Positions 45,295 through 52,875 of a stretch of 64,000 nt of DNA are shown here, piece by piece (the first letter of the stretch is position 1; every line of letters starts with the position of its first letter). This DNA is from Cognatilysobacter tabacisoli (GTDB taxonomy: Bacteria; Pseudomonadota; Gammaproteobacteria; Xanthomonadales; Xanthomonadaceae): the NCBI RefSeq assembly GCF_003586305.1, contig NZ_KZ987400.1, positions 902,635-966,634 on the forward strand. The letters run 5' to 3'. The notes under the pieces are model-generated. The model was not told where the DNA came from, did not search any database, and saw only the letters and a program-made list of their open reading frames with translations. A program made the translations under genes and the position numbers.

Positions 45295-46416
45295 ATGACA
45301 GACAACGCGGCGGCGCCAGTCACGATCACCGTCGCCCGCGAGCACGCGCCCGGAGAGCGGCGCGTGGCCGCCACCCCGGAAACCTGCCGCAAGCTGATCG
45401 CGCTCGGCGCCGATGTGCGCGTAGCGCGCGGTGCAGGGCTCGGCGCCGGCTTCGTCGACGACGCCTACGCGCAGGCCGGTGCGCGACTGGTCGACGACGA
45501 TGCGCAGGCGCTGCGCGACGCCGACATCGTGCTGTGCGTGCAGCCGCCCGCGGCGGATGTACTTGCGACGCTGAAGCTCGGCGCCACCCTGGTCGGCGTG
45601 CTCGCGCCGCACGCGGACGCGGCCCGCGCCGATGCGATCCGTGCGCGCGGCCTGGTGGCGTTTCCGCTCGAGCGCCTGCCGCGGACGACCCGTGCGCAGG
45701 CGATGGACGTGCTCAGCTCGCAGGCCGGCATGGCCGGCTACAAGGCGGTGCTGATCGCGGCGACGCGCGCGCCGCGCTTCTTCCCGATGCTCACCACGGC
45801 GGCCGGCACGATTCGCCCGTCGCGCGTGCTGATCGTCGGCGCGGGCGTGGCCGGCCTGCAGGCGGTGGCCACCGCCAAGCGCCTGGGCGCACAGGTCGAG
45901 GGCTTCGACGTGCGACCGGAAACGCGCGAGCAGATCGAATCGCTCGGCGGCAAGTTCGTCGACCTGGGCGTCAGCGCCGCGGGCGAGGGCGGCTACGCGC
46001 GCGCGCTGACCGACGAGGAGCGCGCCGAACAGCAGCGCCGGCTCGGCGAGCACGTGCGCAACATCGACGTGATCGTGTGCACCGCCGCAGTGCCGGGGCG
46101 TCCCGCGCCGAAGATCATCACCGCGTCGATGGTGGCCGGCATGAAGCCCGGCAGCGTGATCGTCGACCTGGCCGCGGAAACCGGCGGCAACTGCGAACTG
46201 ACCCGGCCGGGCGAAACGATCGAGCACGGCGGCGTCGTGATCGACGGGCCGTTGAACCTCGCCAGCAGCGGCGCAGTGCACGCCAGCGAGATGTACGCCC
46301 GCAACGTGCTCAATTTCGTCAGCCTGTTCGTCAAGGACGGGGCGCTGGCGTTCGACTGGAACGACGAACTGCTCGCCCGCACCGTCTGGCCGGAGCGCGA
46401 GGCCGCGGCGGCCTGA
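45295..46416 (+). CDS. pntA: NAD(P) transhydrogenase alpha subunit, NAD-binding part (PntAA)
   Basis: NAD(H)-binding domain I of the proton-translocating transhydrogenase, 373 aa, made as a separate polypeptide. Motifs: ERRVAATPETCRKLIALG at the N-terminus, RTTRAQAMDVLSSQAGMAGY, and the Rossmann fingerprint VLIVGAGVAGLQAVATAKRLGA followed by FDVRPETREQIESLGG. It ends after the NAD domain; the membrane part is encoded 2 kb away at 48401. The ATG at 45295 has GGGAG 7 nt upstream; a GTG 6 nt earlier is less well placed. Confidence 0.95.
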   Translation: MTDNAAAPVTITVAREHAPGERRVAATPETCRKLIALGADVRVARGAGLGAGFVDDAYAQAGARLVDDDAQALRDADIVLCVQPPAADVLATLKLGATLVGVLAPHADAARADAIRARGLVAFPLERLPRTTRAQAMDVLSSQAGMAGYKAVLIAATRAPRFFPMLTTAAGTIRPSRVLIVGAGVAGLQAVATAKRLGAQVEGFDVRPETREQIESLGGKFVDLGVSAAGEGGYARALTDEERAEQQRRLGEHVRNIDVIVCTAAVPGRPAPKIITASMVAGMKPGSVIVDLAAETGGNCELTRPGETIEHGGVVIDGPLNLASSGAVHASEMYARNVLNFVSLFVKDGALAFDWNDELLARTVWPEREAAAA

Positions 46417-46459
46417 TGCGAGCGCGGCGCCGGCGGCGCCGCGTTTCTCCCCCTGGCGA

Positions 46460-46957
46460 TTACCTTGCCGCGTCCGCGGTCGGCGGATGCCGGCGCACCC
46501 ACTCGCGGCGCTGCTCCGGCGTCATCGCGCGGAACTCCTTGCGCAGCGCGTCGCGCTCGGCCGGCGGCATCTGCCGCATCCGCTGGAACAGCGCCCGCAT
46601 CTGCTCGCGCTGCTCCGGATTCATCGACTCCCAGCGCTTCATGCCGTGGCGCGCGCGCTTGCGCTGGTCCGGGCTCAGCTCGCGCCAGCGCTGCGCGTGG
46701 TTGAGCATCCGCGCGCGCTGCTCCGGCTGTGCATTCCAGCGTTCGCGCAGCGGCGCGATCAGCTGATCGCGCTGGGCCGGGGTCAGCTGCTCCCACGCCG
46801 GCAGCGTGGTCGGAGTCGTCGGCGTGGACGCGGGCGCGGCCGCGACGGGGGAGGCGGCCGCCGCCGGCAGCGCCAGCGACGCCGCGGCCAGCAACGCGGC
46901 CGTCAGCAGCGGCCGAAGCGCCGTCCGCATCGACGGATGGATCCGGTGGACTCGCAT
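46460..46957 (-). CDS. DUF3106-like exported protein with PxQR repeats
   Basis: Protein of 165 aa with a signal peptide (about residues 10-35) and a helical body built from repeated (L/M)xPxQR units: LTPAQRDQL, QPEQRARM, LSPDQRKRA, MNPEQREQM, MPPAERDAL, MTPEQRREW. The pattern is close to Spy/CpxP (LTxxQ) periplasmic proteins. GGAG lies 9 nt before the ATG. It follows the one-TM protein after 3 nt in the sigma-factor operon. Periplasmic stress or metal role is inference. Confidence 0.82.
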   Translation of the reverse strand: MRVHRIHPSMRTALRPLLTAALLAAASLALPAAAASPVAAAPASTPTTPTTLPAWEQLTPAQRDQLIAPLRERWNAQPEQRARMLNHAQRWRELSPDQRKRARHGMKRWESMNPEQREQMRALFQRMRQMPPAERDALRKEFRAMTPEQRREWVRRHPPTADAAR

Positions 46958-46960
46958 GGA

Positions 46961-47335
46961 TCAGTTCTCCAGGGCAACGAGGTCGGCATCGCTCGATGCC
47001 AGCCACAGGTAGAGATCGGGGTTTTCGTCGAGCGTGGCGACATCGCCTGCGTCCGTGACTGGCGTCGATGGCGCGGCGCCACGCGCCGCGGTCGCGCCCG
47101 GGGGCGTCGCCGTGGCCGGCCCGCGCTCCGGCAGGCGCCCGAGCTGCAGGGCGATCGCCAGCGCGGCGACCGCGGCGACGCTCGCGCCGAGCGCCCATGC
47201 GCCGCCGTGGCGCGGCCGCGCGGCGCCGCTGCGCGCGGCGCGCAGGCGCTGTCGTGTGGCGGGCGACACGGCGCCGAGCGCCTGCCGGTGCAGGTCGCGC
47301 ATCGCCTCGTCGAATCGGGTGTCTTGCTCGTTCAT
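46961..47335 (-). CDS. Single-TM protein, candidate anti-sigma factor
   Basis: Protein of 124 aa: an N-terminal cytosolic part (DTRFDEAMRDLHRQALGAVSPATRQRLRAAR), one membrane helix (ALGASVAAVAALAIALQLG), and a short periplasmic tail ending LDENPDLYLWLASSDADLVALEN. The ATG overlaps the sigma-factor stop (ATGA). Topology and position fit an anti-sigma factor of the DUF3619 kind seen beside DUF3106 in other Proteobacteria, but no zinc-ASD motif is present. Function is inferred from context. Confidence 0.72.
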   Translation of the reverse strand: MNEQDTRFDEAMRDLHRQALGAVSPATRQRLRAARSGAARPRHGGAWALGASVAAVAALAIALQLGRLPERGPATATPPGATAARGAAPSTPVTDAGDVATLDENPDLYLWLASSDADLVALEN

Positions 47336-47919
47336 TGCCAGTCGTCCAGGTGCTTCTTCAGTGCGTCGCGTGCGCGCGACAGGTGGGTCTTGACCGCGCC
47401 TTCGCTGCAGCCCATCGCGCGTGCGGTCGTCGCGACGTCGAGCTCTTCCAGCACGCGCAGGCTGAACGCCTCGCGCTGGCGCCGCGGCAGCGTGCCCAGC
47501 GCGTCGGCGAGGCGGCCGTAGGCTTCGCGGCCGTCGTGCGTGCGCGACGGGTCCGGGCCATCGTCGGCCCAGTCGATCGCGCTGCCGTCGTCGTGCGCGG
47601 GCTCGGGCACCAGCCAGCGCAGGCGGAACATGCGGCGCCGCTGCGCGTCGACGATGCGGCTGCGCAGGATGCTCCAGAACAGCGGCGTCCACTCTGCGGA
47701 CGGCCGCTCGCGGTAGGCGAGCATGCGGATCATCGCGTCCTGGACGACATCGAGCGCGTCCTCGCGCTGGCGCAGGCCGAGCTCGGCGAAGCGGAACGCG
47801 CGCGTGCCGATGCCGGCGAGGAATTCGTCCAGCGACGCCGGCGCGCGAGCCGCCACGGCCGCAGCGGACGCGGCAGGCGCGGCTTCCAGTTCGGGCAGGG
47901 CGCTCACGTCGCGCAGCAT
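47332..47919 (-). CDS. ECF-type RNA polymerase sigma factor
   Basis: Sigma-70 family regulator of 195 aa. Region 2: DALDVVQDAMIRMLAYRER and FWSILRSRIVDAQRR. Region 4: LADALGTLPRRQREAFSLRVLEELDVATTARAMGCSEGAVKTHLSRARDAL, a clear HTH. No N-terminal sensor. It is followed by an overlapping one-TM protein and DUF3106, and preceded by the repeat protein by 12 nt. Target promoters unknown. Confidence 0.9.
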   Translation of the reverse strand: MLRDVSALPELEAAPAASAAAVAARAPASLDEFLAGIGTRAFRFAELGLRQREDALDVVQDAMIRMLAYRERPSAEWTPLFWSILRSRIVDAQRRRMFRLRWLVPEPAHDDGSAIDWADDGPDPSRTHDGREAYGRLADALGTLPRRQREAFSLRVLEELDVATTARAMGCSEGAVKTHLSRARDALKKHLDDWQ

Positions 47920-47931
47920 ACGGCCGCCGGA

Positions 47932-48261
47932 TCAGTGCCGCCGGTCCCAGCGTCGCTCGTAGCGATCGCCGCGCCGGTCCAGGTGCGCGTCGATGCGATC
48001 GCCGCGGCGGTCGTACTTCGCGGCGATGCGGTCCCCCTTGCGGTCCAGCCGCGCAGCGCGGCGGTAGTCGCCACGCGCGGCCCACAAGGCGGCGCGGTGG
48101 TCGAGGCGGTGGTCGATGCGCTCGCCCCGGCGGTCGAGCTGGCGGTCGATGCGGTCGCCGCGATGGTCGAGCCGGCGTTCGACACGGTCGCCGCGGTCGG
48201 CGGCCGTGGCGGTGGCGCTGGCCGCTAGCAGGGCGGCGGCCAGGATCAGTCGATGCTTCAT
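47932..48261 (-). CDS. Exported protein of 11-residue RGDRID repeats
   Basis: Protein of 109 aa. The signal peptide is MKHRLILAAALLAASATATAA. The mature part is almost entirely an 11-residue repeat of the form RGDRIDxxLDR (for example RGDRVERRLDH, RGDRIDRQLDR, RGERIDHRLDH, KGDRIAAKYDR, RGDRIDAHLDR), interrupted by one longer spacer. Extreme Arg/Asp content with alternating charges; likely an extended charged helix. Not recognised as a known domain. First gene of the sigma-factor group and divergent from pntAB. Confidence 0.78.
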   Translation of the reverse strand: MKHRLILAAALLAASATATAADRGDRVERRLDHRGDRIDRQLDRRGERIDHRLDHRAALWAARGDYRRAARLDRKGDRIAAKYDRRGDRIDAHLDRRGDRYERRWDRRH

Positions 48262-48400
48262 GGATGCTCCTCGCTGGGCGGGGCGCCGCGTGGCGCGCCG
48301 TGCGAGTGGGTCAACGCCGGCGTGGCACCCGGGTTGACAGCGCCTCGGTCGCGTTCAGGGATGGTTATGATGCGGACGACACCGCACGGGGACGCAGGCG

Positions 48401-48697
48401 ATGCAGGACGGGTTCGTGGCGCTGTACATCTTCATGCTGGCGGCCATCGCCGGGAACGTGATCATTTCGCGGGTGCCGGTGATCCTGCACACGCCGCTGA
48501 TGTCCGGCTCCAACTTCATCCACGGCATCGTGCTGATCGGCGCGATGATCGTGCTCGGCCATGCCGACAGCACGCTCGAGAAGGCGATCGGCTTCGTCGC
48601 CGTGCTCCTGGGCGCCGGCAATGCCGCCGGCGGCTACGTCGTGACCGAGCGCATGCTCGACATGTTCAAGAGCAGCAAGCCGCCGGGTGGCGCGTGA
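48401..48697 (+). CDS. NAD(P) transhydrogenase alpha subunit, membrane part (PntAB)
   Basis: Small membrane subunit of 98 aa with three helices, corresponding to the C-terminal membrane part of PntA. Family features: VALYIFMLAAIAGNVIISRVPVILHTPLMSGSNFIHGIVLIGAMIVLG-type sequence and a conserved GYVVTERMLDMFK tail. Encoded 2 kb from PntAA because four minus-strand genes intervene. The TGA overlaps a GTG start of the next gene. Confidence 0.93.
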   Translation: MQDGFVALYIFMLAAIAGNVIISRVPVILHTPLMSGSNFIHGIVLIGAMIVLGHADSTLEKAIGFVAVLLGAGNAAGGYVVTERMLDMFKSSKPPGGA

Positions 48698-49206
48698 GCC
48701 GCGGCGCATCGGGCGTGGCCGTGCGTCCGAGGGCGTCGCTCCGCGATGTCTTCCAGTGGGTCAGCTACCTGCAGTACCCGGCCATGCTGGCGGCGCTGGG
48801 CTACGCTGCGAAATCGGCGTGGTCGTGGTCCGCGCTCGAGGCCACGGGCTGGTCTCCGGTCCATGACGACTGGAACTACCTGCTGCTGTACGCCGGCATC
48901 GGCATCGGCCTGTCGTCGCTGCAGGACCCGACCCGCACCCAGAACGAGGTATCGCGCCGGGTGTGGCAGGACCCGCGCAAGGGCCGCTGGATGCTGGCGC
49001 TGCTGGGCATCTACGCGCTGGGCGCGCTGGCGGTCGGGCTGGCAGGCGCGTACATGGCTGGCAGCACGGTCGTGAACCAGCTGTCGCTCGGGCTGGTGGC
49101 GCTGGGGCTCGGCATGATCGGCCTGCTGAAGACCGCCATCGAGATGCGCGAACACCATCGACTGGACAGGGGCGCCGACGAGGCGTCGGCAGGGAGCCGC
49201 GCATGA
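48694..49206 (+). CDS. Four-TM protein inserted between pntAB and pntB
   Basis: Protein of 170 aa with four hydrophobic segments (about residues 26-45, 62-80, 100-128 and 133-155) and a charged C-terminus. No family recognised; a DPTRTQNEVSRRVWQDPRKGRW loop lies between helices 2 and 3. GTG start at 48694 overlaps the pntAB stop, and its stop overlaps the pntB ATG (ATGA), so it must be co-translated with the transhydrogenase subunits. An accessory or assembly role is inferred from this coupling only. Confidence 0.8.
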   Translation: MSRGASGVAVRPRASLRDVFQWVSYLQYPAMLAALGYAAKSAWSWSALEATGWSPVHDDWNYLLLYAGIGIGLSSLQDPTRTQNEVSRRVWQDPRKGRWMLALLGIYALGALAVGLAGAYMAGSTVVNQLSLGLVALGLGMIGLLKTAIEMREHHRLDRGADEASAGSRA

Positions 49207-50606
49207 CCGCGCTGACGCTGGTTAAGCTGAGTTACTTCGTGGCGGCGACGCTGTTCCTGCTGGGCCTGCAGCGCATGGCCAGCCCGCGGACCGCGCGCAG
49301 CGGCATCCAGTGGGCCGGCGTCGGCATGCTGATCGCCACGGCGGCGACGTTCTTCCTGCCGGGCCTGCACAACCTCGGATTGATGGTCGCGGCGATCGTC
49401 ATCGGCGTGGGACTGAACTGGTTCTGGGGCAAGAAGGTCGCGATCACCGACATGCCGCAGATGGTCGCGCTGTTCAACGGCATGGGCGGCGGCTCGGCGG
49501 CGGCTATCGGCGCAGTGGAGCTGGTGCGGCTGTCGACGGGCACGGCTTCGGCGAACGAGCCGCAGATGTCGACGTTCACGCTGTCGCTGGCCGTCGTCGG
49601 CGCGCTGATCGGCGCCGTGTCGCTGACCGGCTCGGTGATCGCCTGGGCGAAGCTCGACGGGCGCATGGACAAGCGCTACGCGTTCCCGGGGCAGCAGTGG
49701 TTCAACGCGCTGGTGGCACTGGCGGCGGTCGCTTGCGGCGTGATGGCGCTGACCACGCTGGCGATGCCGTGGATCATCGCGTTCTTCGTGCTGTCGCTGG
49801 CGCTGGGCGTGCTGATGACGCTGCCGATCGGCGGCGCCGACATGCCGGTGGTGATCTCGCTGTACAACGCATTCACCGGCCTGGCGGTCGCGTTCGAGGG
49901 CTACGTGCTCGGCAACGAGGCGCTGATCATCGCCGGCACAATGGTCGGCGCGGCCGGCACGCTGCTGACCCAGCTGATGGCCAAGGCGATGAACCGGCGG
50001 ATCAGCAGCGTGCTGTTCTCCAGCTTCGGCGGCGGCAGCGCGGCGATGCAGGAGATCGGCGGGTCGCAGAAGCCGATCGAGGCCGGCGACGTCGCGGCGA
50101 TGATGGCCTACGCCGAGCGCGTGGTGATCGTGCCCGGCTACGGCCTGGCGGTGGCGCAGGCGCAGCACAAGGTCTGGGAGCTGACCCAGAAGCTGATGGA
50201 GCGCGGGGTCAAGGTGAAGTTCGCGATCCACCCGGTCGCCGGGCGCATGCCGGGCCACATGAACGTGCTGCTGGCCGAGGCCGGCGTGCCGTATGACCTG
50301 ATCGCCGACATGGACGACATCAACCCCGAGTTCCCGAACACCGACGTGTCGCTGGTGATCGGCGCCAACGACGTGGTCAATCCGGTCGCCAAGACCGATC
50401 CGGCCTCGCCGATCTACGGCATGCCGATCCTCGACGTGGTCGCCTCGCGCAACACCGTGGTGATCAAGCGCGGCAAGGGCACGGGCTTCGCCGGCATCGA
50501 GAATGCGCTGTTCTACGCCGACAACACCCGGATGCTGTACGGCGACGCGGCCAACGCGGTGGCGTCGCTGGTCAGCGAACTGAAGGCGCTCGACGGCGGC
50601 CACTGA
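49203..50606 (+). CDS. pntB: NAD(P) transhydrogenase beta subunit (PntB)
   Basis: Membrane plus NADP(H)-binding subunit of 467 aa; couples hydride transfer between NADH and NADP+ to proton translocation. Membrane part has MPQMVALFNGMGGGSAA and GADMPVVISLYNAFTGLAVAFEGY. The C-terminal dIII domain starts with VIVPGYGLAVAQAQHKVWEL, followed by KVKFAIHPVAGRMPGHMNVLLAEA and LVIGANDVVNPVA. Complete and normal. Start ATG overlaps the four-TM gene stop. Confidence 0.96.
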   Translation: MTALTLVKLSYFVAATLFLLGLQRMASPRTARSGIQWAGVGMLIATAATFFLPGLHNLGLMVAAIVIGVGLNWFWGKKVAITDMPQMVALFNGMGGGSAAAIGAVELVRLSTGTASANEPQMSTFTLSLAVVGALIGAVSLTGSVIAWAKLDGRMDKRYAFPGQQWFNALVALAAVACGVMALTTLAMPWIIAFFVLSLALGVLMTLPIGGADMPVVISLYNAFTGLAVAFEGYVLGNEALIIAGTMVGAAGTLLTQLMAKAMNRRISSVLFSSFGGGSAAMQEIGGSQKPIEAGDVAAMMAYAERVVIVPGYGLAVAQAQHKVWELTQKLMERGVKVKFAIHPVAGRMPGHMNVLLAEAGVPYDLIADMDDINPEFPNTDVSLVIGANDVVNPVAKTDPASPIYGMPILDVVASRNTVVIKRGKGTGFAGIENALFYADNTRMLYGDAANAVASLVSELKALDGGH

Positions 50607-50630
50607 GCCCTCCGCCACCGCGGCGTCGAC

Positions 50631-51083
50631 TCAGTCGGGGTAGCAGAACTCGCCGTCGACGCGGGTGGTGATCACGCCGCTCGCGCGCGTGCCGCTGACG
50701 AACAGGTGGCCGCTCACGCCGGCGAATTCGCCGCTGCCTTCCACGACGCGCTGGTGCGCGGTCACCGCGCCGGGGACGGTCACGCCGGTCTCGCGCATCA
50801 GCAGGTTCCCGCGGTCGGTGCGGTACTCGAACGGGCCGCTGTACGGCACCGAGCCGGGCGAACCGGACGCGGCGGTGCCGACGCTGTCGGCACGAAAGTG
50901 GGTCACGCCGACCAGGCCGTGGTTGCCGGTGACCTCGCCGAGGAAGCACGAAGCCAGGCCCGGGTTGCAGCCGGTGGTCGATGCGACTTCCACCAGGCTG
51001 GCGTGGACGGGCTTGCAGTCGGTCGCCTGCGCGGCGCCGCCGGCGGCGAGCAGGGCGATGGCGATGCGTATCGGGGTGCGCAT
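50631..51083 (-). CDS. Secreted small protein, function unknown
   Basis: Protein of 150 aa with a signal peptide (MRTPIRIAIALLAAGGAAQA) and a Gly/Ser/Thr-rich, probably beta-barrel body with four Cys (TDCKPVHAS, TGCNPGLASCFLG, GEFCYPD). The segment VVEGSGEFAGVSGHLFVSGTRASGVITTRVDG resembles the dirigent/allene oxide cyclase barrel pattern, which is only a structural guess. Convergent with pntB, 24 nt apart. Confidence 0.72.
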   Translation of the reverse strand: MRTPIRIAIALLAAGGAAQATDCKPVHASLVEVASTTGCNPGLASCFLGEVTGNHGLVGVTHFRADSVGTAASGSPGSVPYSGPFEYRTDRGNLLMRETGVTVPGAVTAHQRVVEGSGEFAGVSGHLFVSGTRASGVITTRVDGEFCYPD

Positions 51084-51188
51084 GGGTCGGGTCCTCGTGG
51101 GTTGTCCTCGTGGGTGGAGGCGGCGCGCGGCGGCAGGCGGCTGGCGAGTACCGCGCGCGCGCGGCGGCGCGACGCGATCGGGTTGCCG

Positions 51189-52073
51189 TCACGCCGCCTC
51201 GGCGCACGCCGCCGTCGCGGCGCGGCGCGCCTGCGTCGCGGTGACGCCGAACGACGCCTTGAACGCCCGGCAGAACGCGCTGGCGCTTTCGAAGCCGAGC
51301 GCATCGGTGATGGCGGCCACCGGGAGCGCGGTGTCGCGGACGAGCTGCCACGCGCGCTCGTCGCGCAGGCGGGCGGCGTACTCGGCCGGCGTCTCGTCGA
51401 ACACCTCGCGGTAAAGCCGGATCAGGTGGCACGGCGAGTAGCTCGCGCAGCGGGCCATGCGCGCGGTGTCGAGGCGGCCGTCGCTGTGGCGCCGGATCAG
51501 GTGCTGCACGCGCAGCAGCCGCAGCATCGTGTGCTCGCGGCGCTCGGCGGTGCGGCCGGTGCAGCGCGGCAGCCGCGCGCGCAGGTCGAACTGCTGTTCG
51601 CGCAGCGCCGCGGCGAAGGCCGCCAGCCGATCGTCGAGCCGGCCGTGCACCGAGGGGTCGCCCGCGGAGCGAGCGAGGCGCAGCGCGGCACGGCGAAGCG
51701 CGGGCGAGGCGGGATGTTCGGTGGGCAACACCAGCGGTGGATCGAGGGCTTCGGTTGCGCCTGCGGGCGGGGCGCGCCATGCGGCGTGGGGGCCGGCGAC
51801 GAGCAGCGCGGCGCGGGCCGCACGGCCGCGCACGGGGCCGTCGCGCCAGACCAGCACCTCGTGCCGCGGCAGCGTCCAGGCATGGCCGCCGGCCTCGACG
51901 TCCAGCGCCCCGGCGATCGGCAGCCACGCGGACGTCCAGCCGGCCGGGACCTCGACGCGCCCCTGCGGACCGAGCCGCACCACGTGCAGCGGCCCGTTGG
52001 CGCCGGTCGGCAGCGTCGTCGTGCGAGCGCGAGTCGGGCGCGGGCGCGTCGCTGTCGGGTCCGTCACGGCCAT
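51189..52073 (-). CDS. AraC-family transcriptional regulator
   Basis: Regulator of 294 aa. An N-terminal cupin-like sensor (about residues 30-100, with HVVRLGPQGRVEVPAGW and LPRHEVLVW) and a C-terminal double HTH: LDTARMARCASYSPCHLIRLYREVFDETPAEYAARLRDERAWQL and VAAITDALGFESASAFCRAFKASFGVTATQ. Start ATG at 52073 with GAGGAG upstream. A direct-repeat element (52143-52173) lies about 70 nt upstream, inside the end of the neighbouring membrane gene. Regulated target probably local. Confidence 0.88.
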   Translation of the reverse strand: MAVTDPTATRPRPTRARTTTLPTGANGPLHVVRLGPQGRVEVPAGWTSAWLPIAGALDVEAGGHAWTLPRHEVLVWRDGPVRGRAARAALLVAGPHAAWRAPPAGATEALDPPLVLPTEHPASPALRRAALRLARSAGDPSVHGRLDDRLAAFAAALREQQFDLRARLPRCTGRTAERREHTMLRLLRVQHLIRRHSDGRLDTARMARCASYSPCHLIRLYREVFDETPAEYAARLRDERAWQLVRDTALPVAAITDALGFESASAFCRAFKASFGVTATQARRAATAACAEAA

Positions 52074-52114
52074 GATCGGCTCCTCGCCGGTCGGTGGCCG
52101 GCGTTGTCGCCACG

Positions 52115-52702
52115 CTAGGTGGACGGGCGGCCCGCCGGGAGCGCCAATCCGGCGCGCGTCGATGGAGCCAATCCGGGCCGGGTCCGCGCGGCGAGGGCGC
52201 TCGGCACGCCGACGAGGCAGGCGTACGCGGTGGCGCAGGCCAGCCGCCAGTCCAGCGGCAGCGGCGCGGTCGGCGCGGCAGACCCCAGCGGCACGGCGAC
52301 CTCGAACAGGAGGACGTACGCCGCCAGTCCGTACGCCAGCCCGCCGACCCGCGGGTGGCGGCGCCAGCCGTCGTCGAGCTGCGCGAGGGCCTGGTAGCCG
52401 GCGACGACCGCCGCCGTCACCGCGGCGTACACGGCCACGCCGAGCGCCGCGGTGGTGGCGCCGCCGGCGATCGCGGCGTCGCGGCCGAGCACCCAGCCGG
52501 CGATCGACTGGGCCACCCGCAGCGGCGGCAGGCCGTCGCGCAGCAGGCCGAACGCCGTCGCGAACGCCAGGTCGAGCGCGCCGAGCAGCAGGCCCAGCGC
52601 GAGCCACTGCCGCCACCTCGGACGGCAAAGAGCGTGCGGTGCGGCCCGGGCATGAGAGGCATCGCGCAGCAGGGCGGGGCGGAGCGGGGCGGAGGCAGAC
52701 AT
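52115..52702 (-). CDS. Four-TM membrane protein, function unknown
   Basis: Protein of 195 aa with about four membrane helices (WLALGLLLGALDLAFATAFGLL, AIAGGATTAALGVAVYAAVTAA, LAYGLAAYVLLFEVAVPLG and a fourth WRLACATAYACLVGVPSALA). The C-terminal tail ARTRPGLAPSTRAGLALPAG contains an internal eight-residue repeat because it is encoded by operator copy A. No family recognised. Divergent from the MocR gene; encoded upstream of the AraC gene on the same strand. Confidence 0.78.
   Translation of the reverse strand: MSASAPLRPALLRDASHARAAPHALCRPRWRQWLALGLLLGALDLAFATAFGLLRDGLPPLRVAQSIAGWVLGRDAAIAGGATTAALGVAVYAAVTAAVVAGYQALAQLDDGWRRHPRVGGLAYGLAAYVLLFEVAVPLGSAAPTAPLPLDWRLACATAYACLVGVPSALAARTRPGLAPSTRAGLALPAGRPST
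52143..52173 (-). promoter_or_regulatory. Operator copy A, upstream of araC-type gene
   Basis: On the minus strand: GATTGGCTCCAT (52173-52162) and a second GATTGGC (52149-52143), start-to-start spacing 24 nt. Reads toward the AraC ATG with 69 nt between. Also coding for the C-terminal part of the membrane protein. Same element as copies B and C. Confidence 0.6.
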
Positions 52703-52775
52703 CGGAGTGGCCTCGGTGGGGAAGTCGAGCGGTTGCCGGCGGCCGGCCGGGCCGGCGCTGGGGCGCGGGCTCGGC

Positions 52776-52806
52776 GATTGGCCCCATGACGCGCCCCGGA
52801 ATTGGC
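52776..52806 (+). promoter_or_regulatory. Operator copy B, upstream of mocR-type gene
   Basis: GATTGGCCCCAT (52776-52787) and AATTGGC (52800-52806), 24 nt start-to-start. Reads toward the MocR ATG with 69 nt between, the same distance as copy A to its gene. Between the half-sites, GACGCGC and CCCGG also match copy A. Confidence 0.6.
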
Positions 52807-52816
52807 ACTGGCAAGA

Positions 52817-52847
52817 TCCAAATCGACCCGCTCGAATGGAGCCAATC
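52817..52847 (-). promoter_or_regulatory. Operator copy C, facing the four-TM gene
   Basis: On the minus strand GATTGGCTCCAT (52847-52836), identical to copy A over 12 nt, then a degenerate second half-site GATTTGG near 52824-52818. Reads toward the four-TM membrane gene; lies 29 nt before the MocR ATG, so binding here could also block MocR expression. Confidence 0.5.
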
Positions 52848-52875
52848 GCCCGCCGCGGCGGACCGGAGCCCACCG

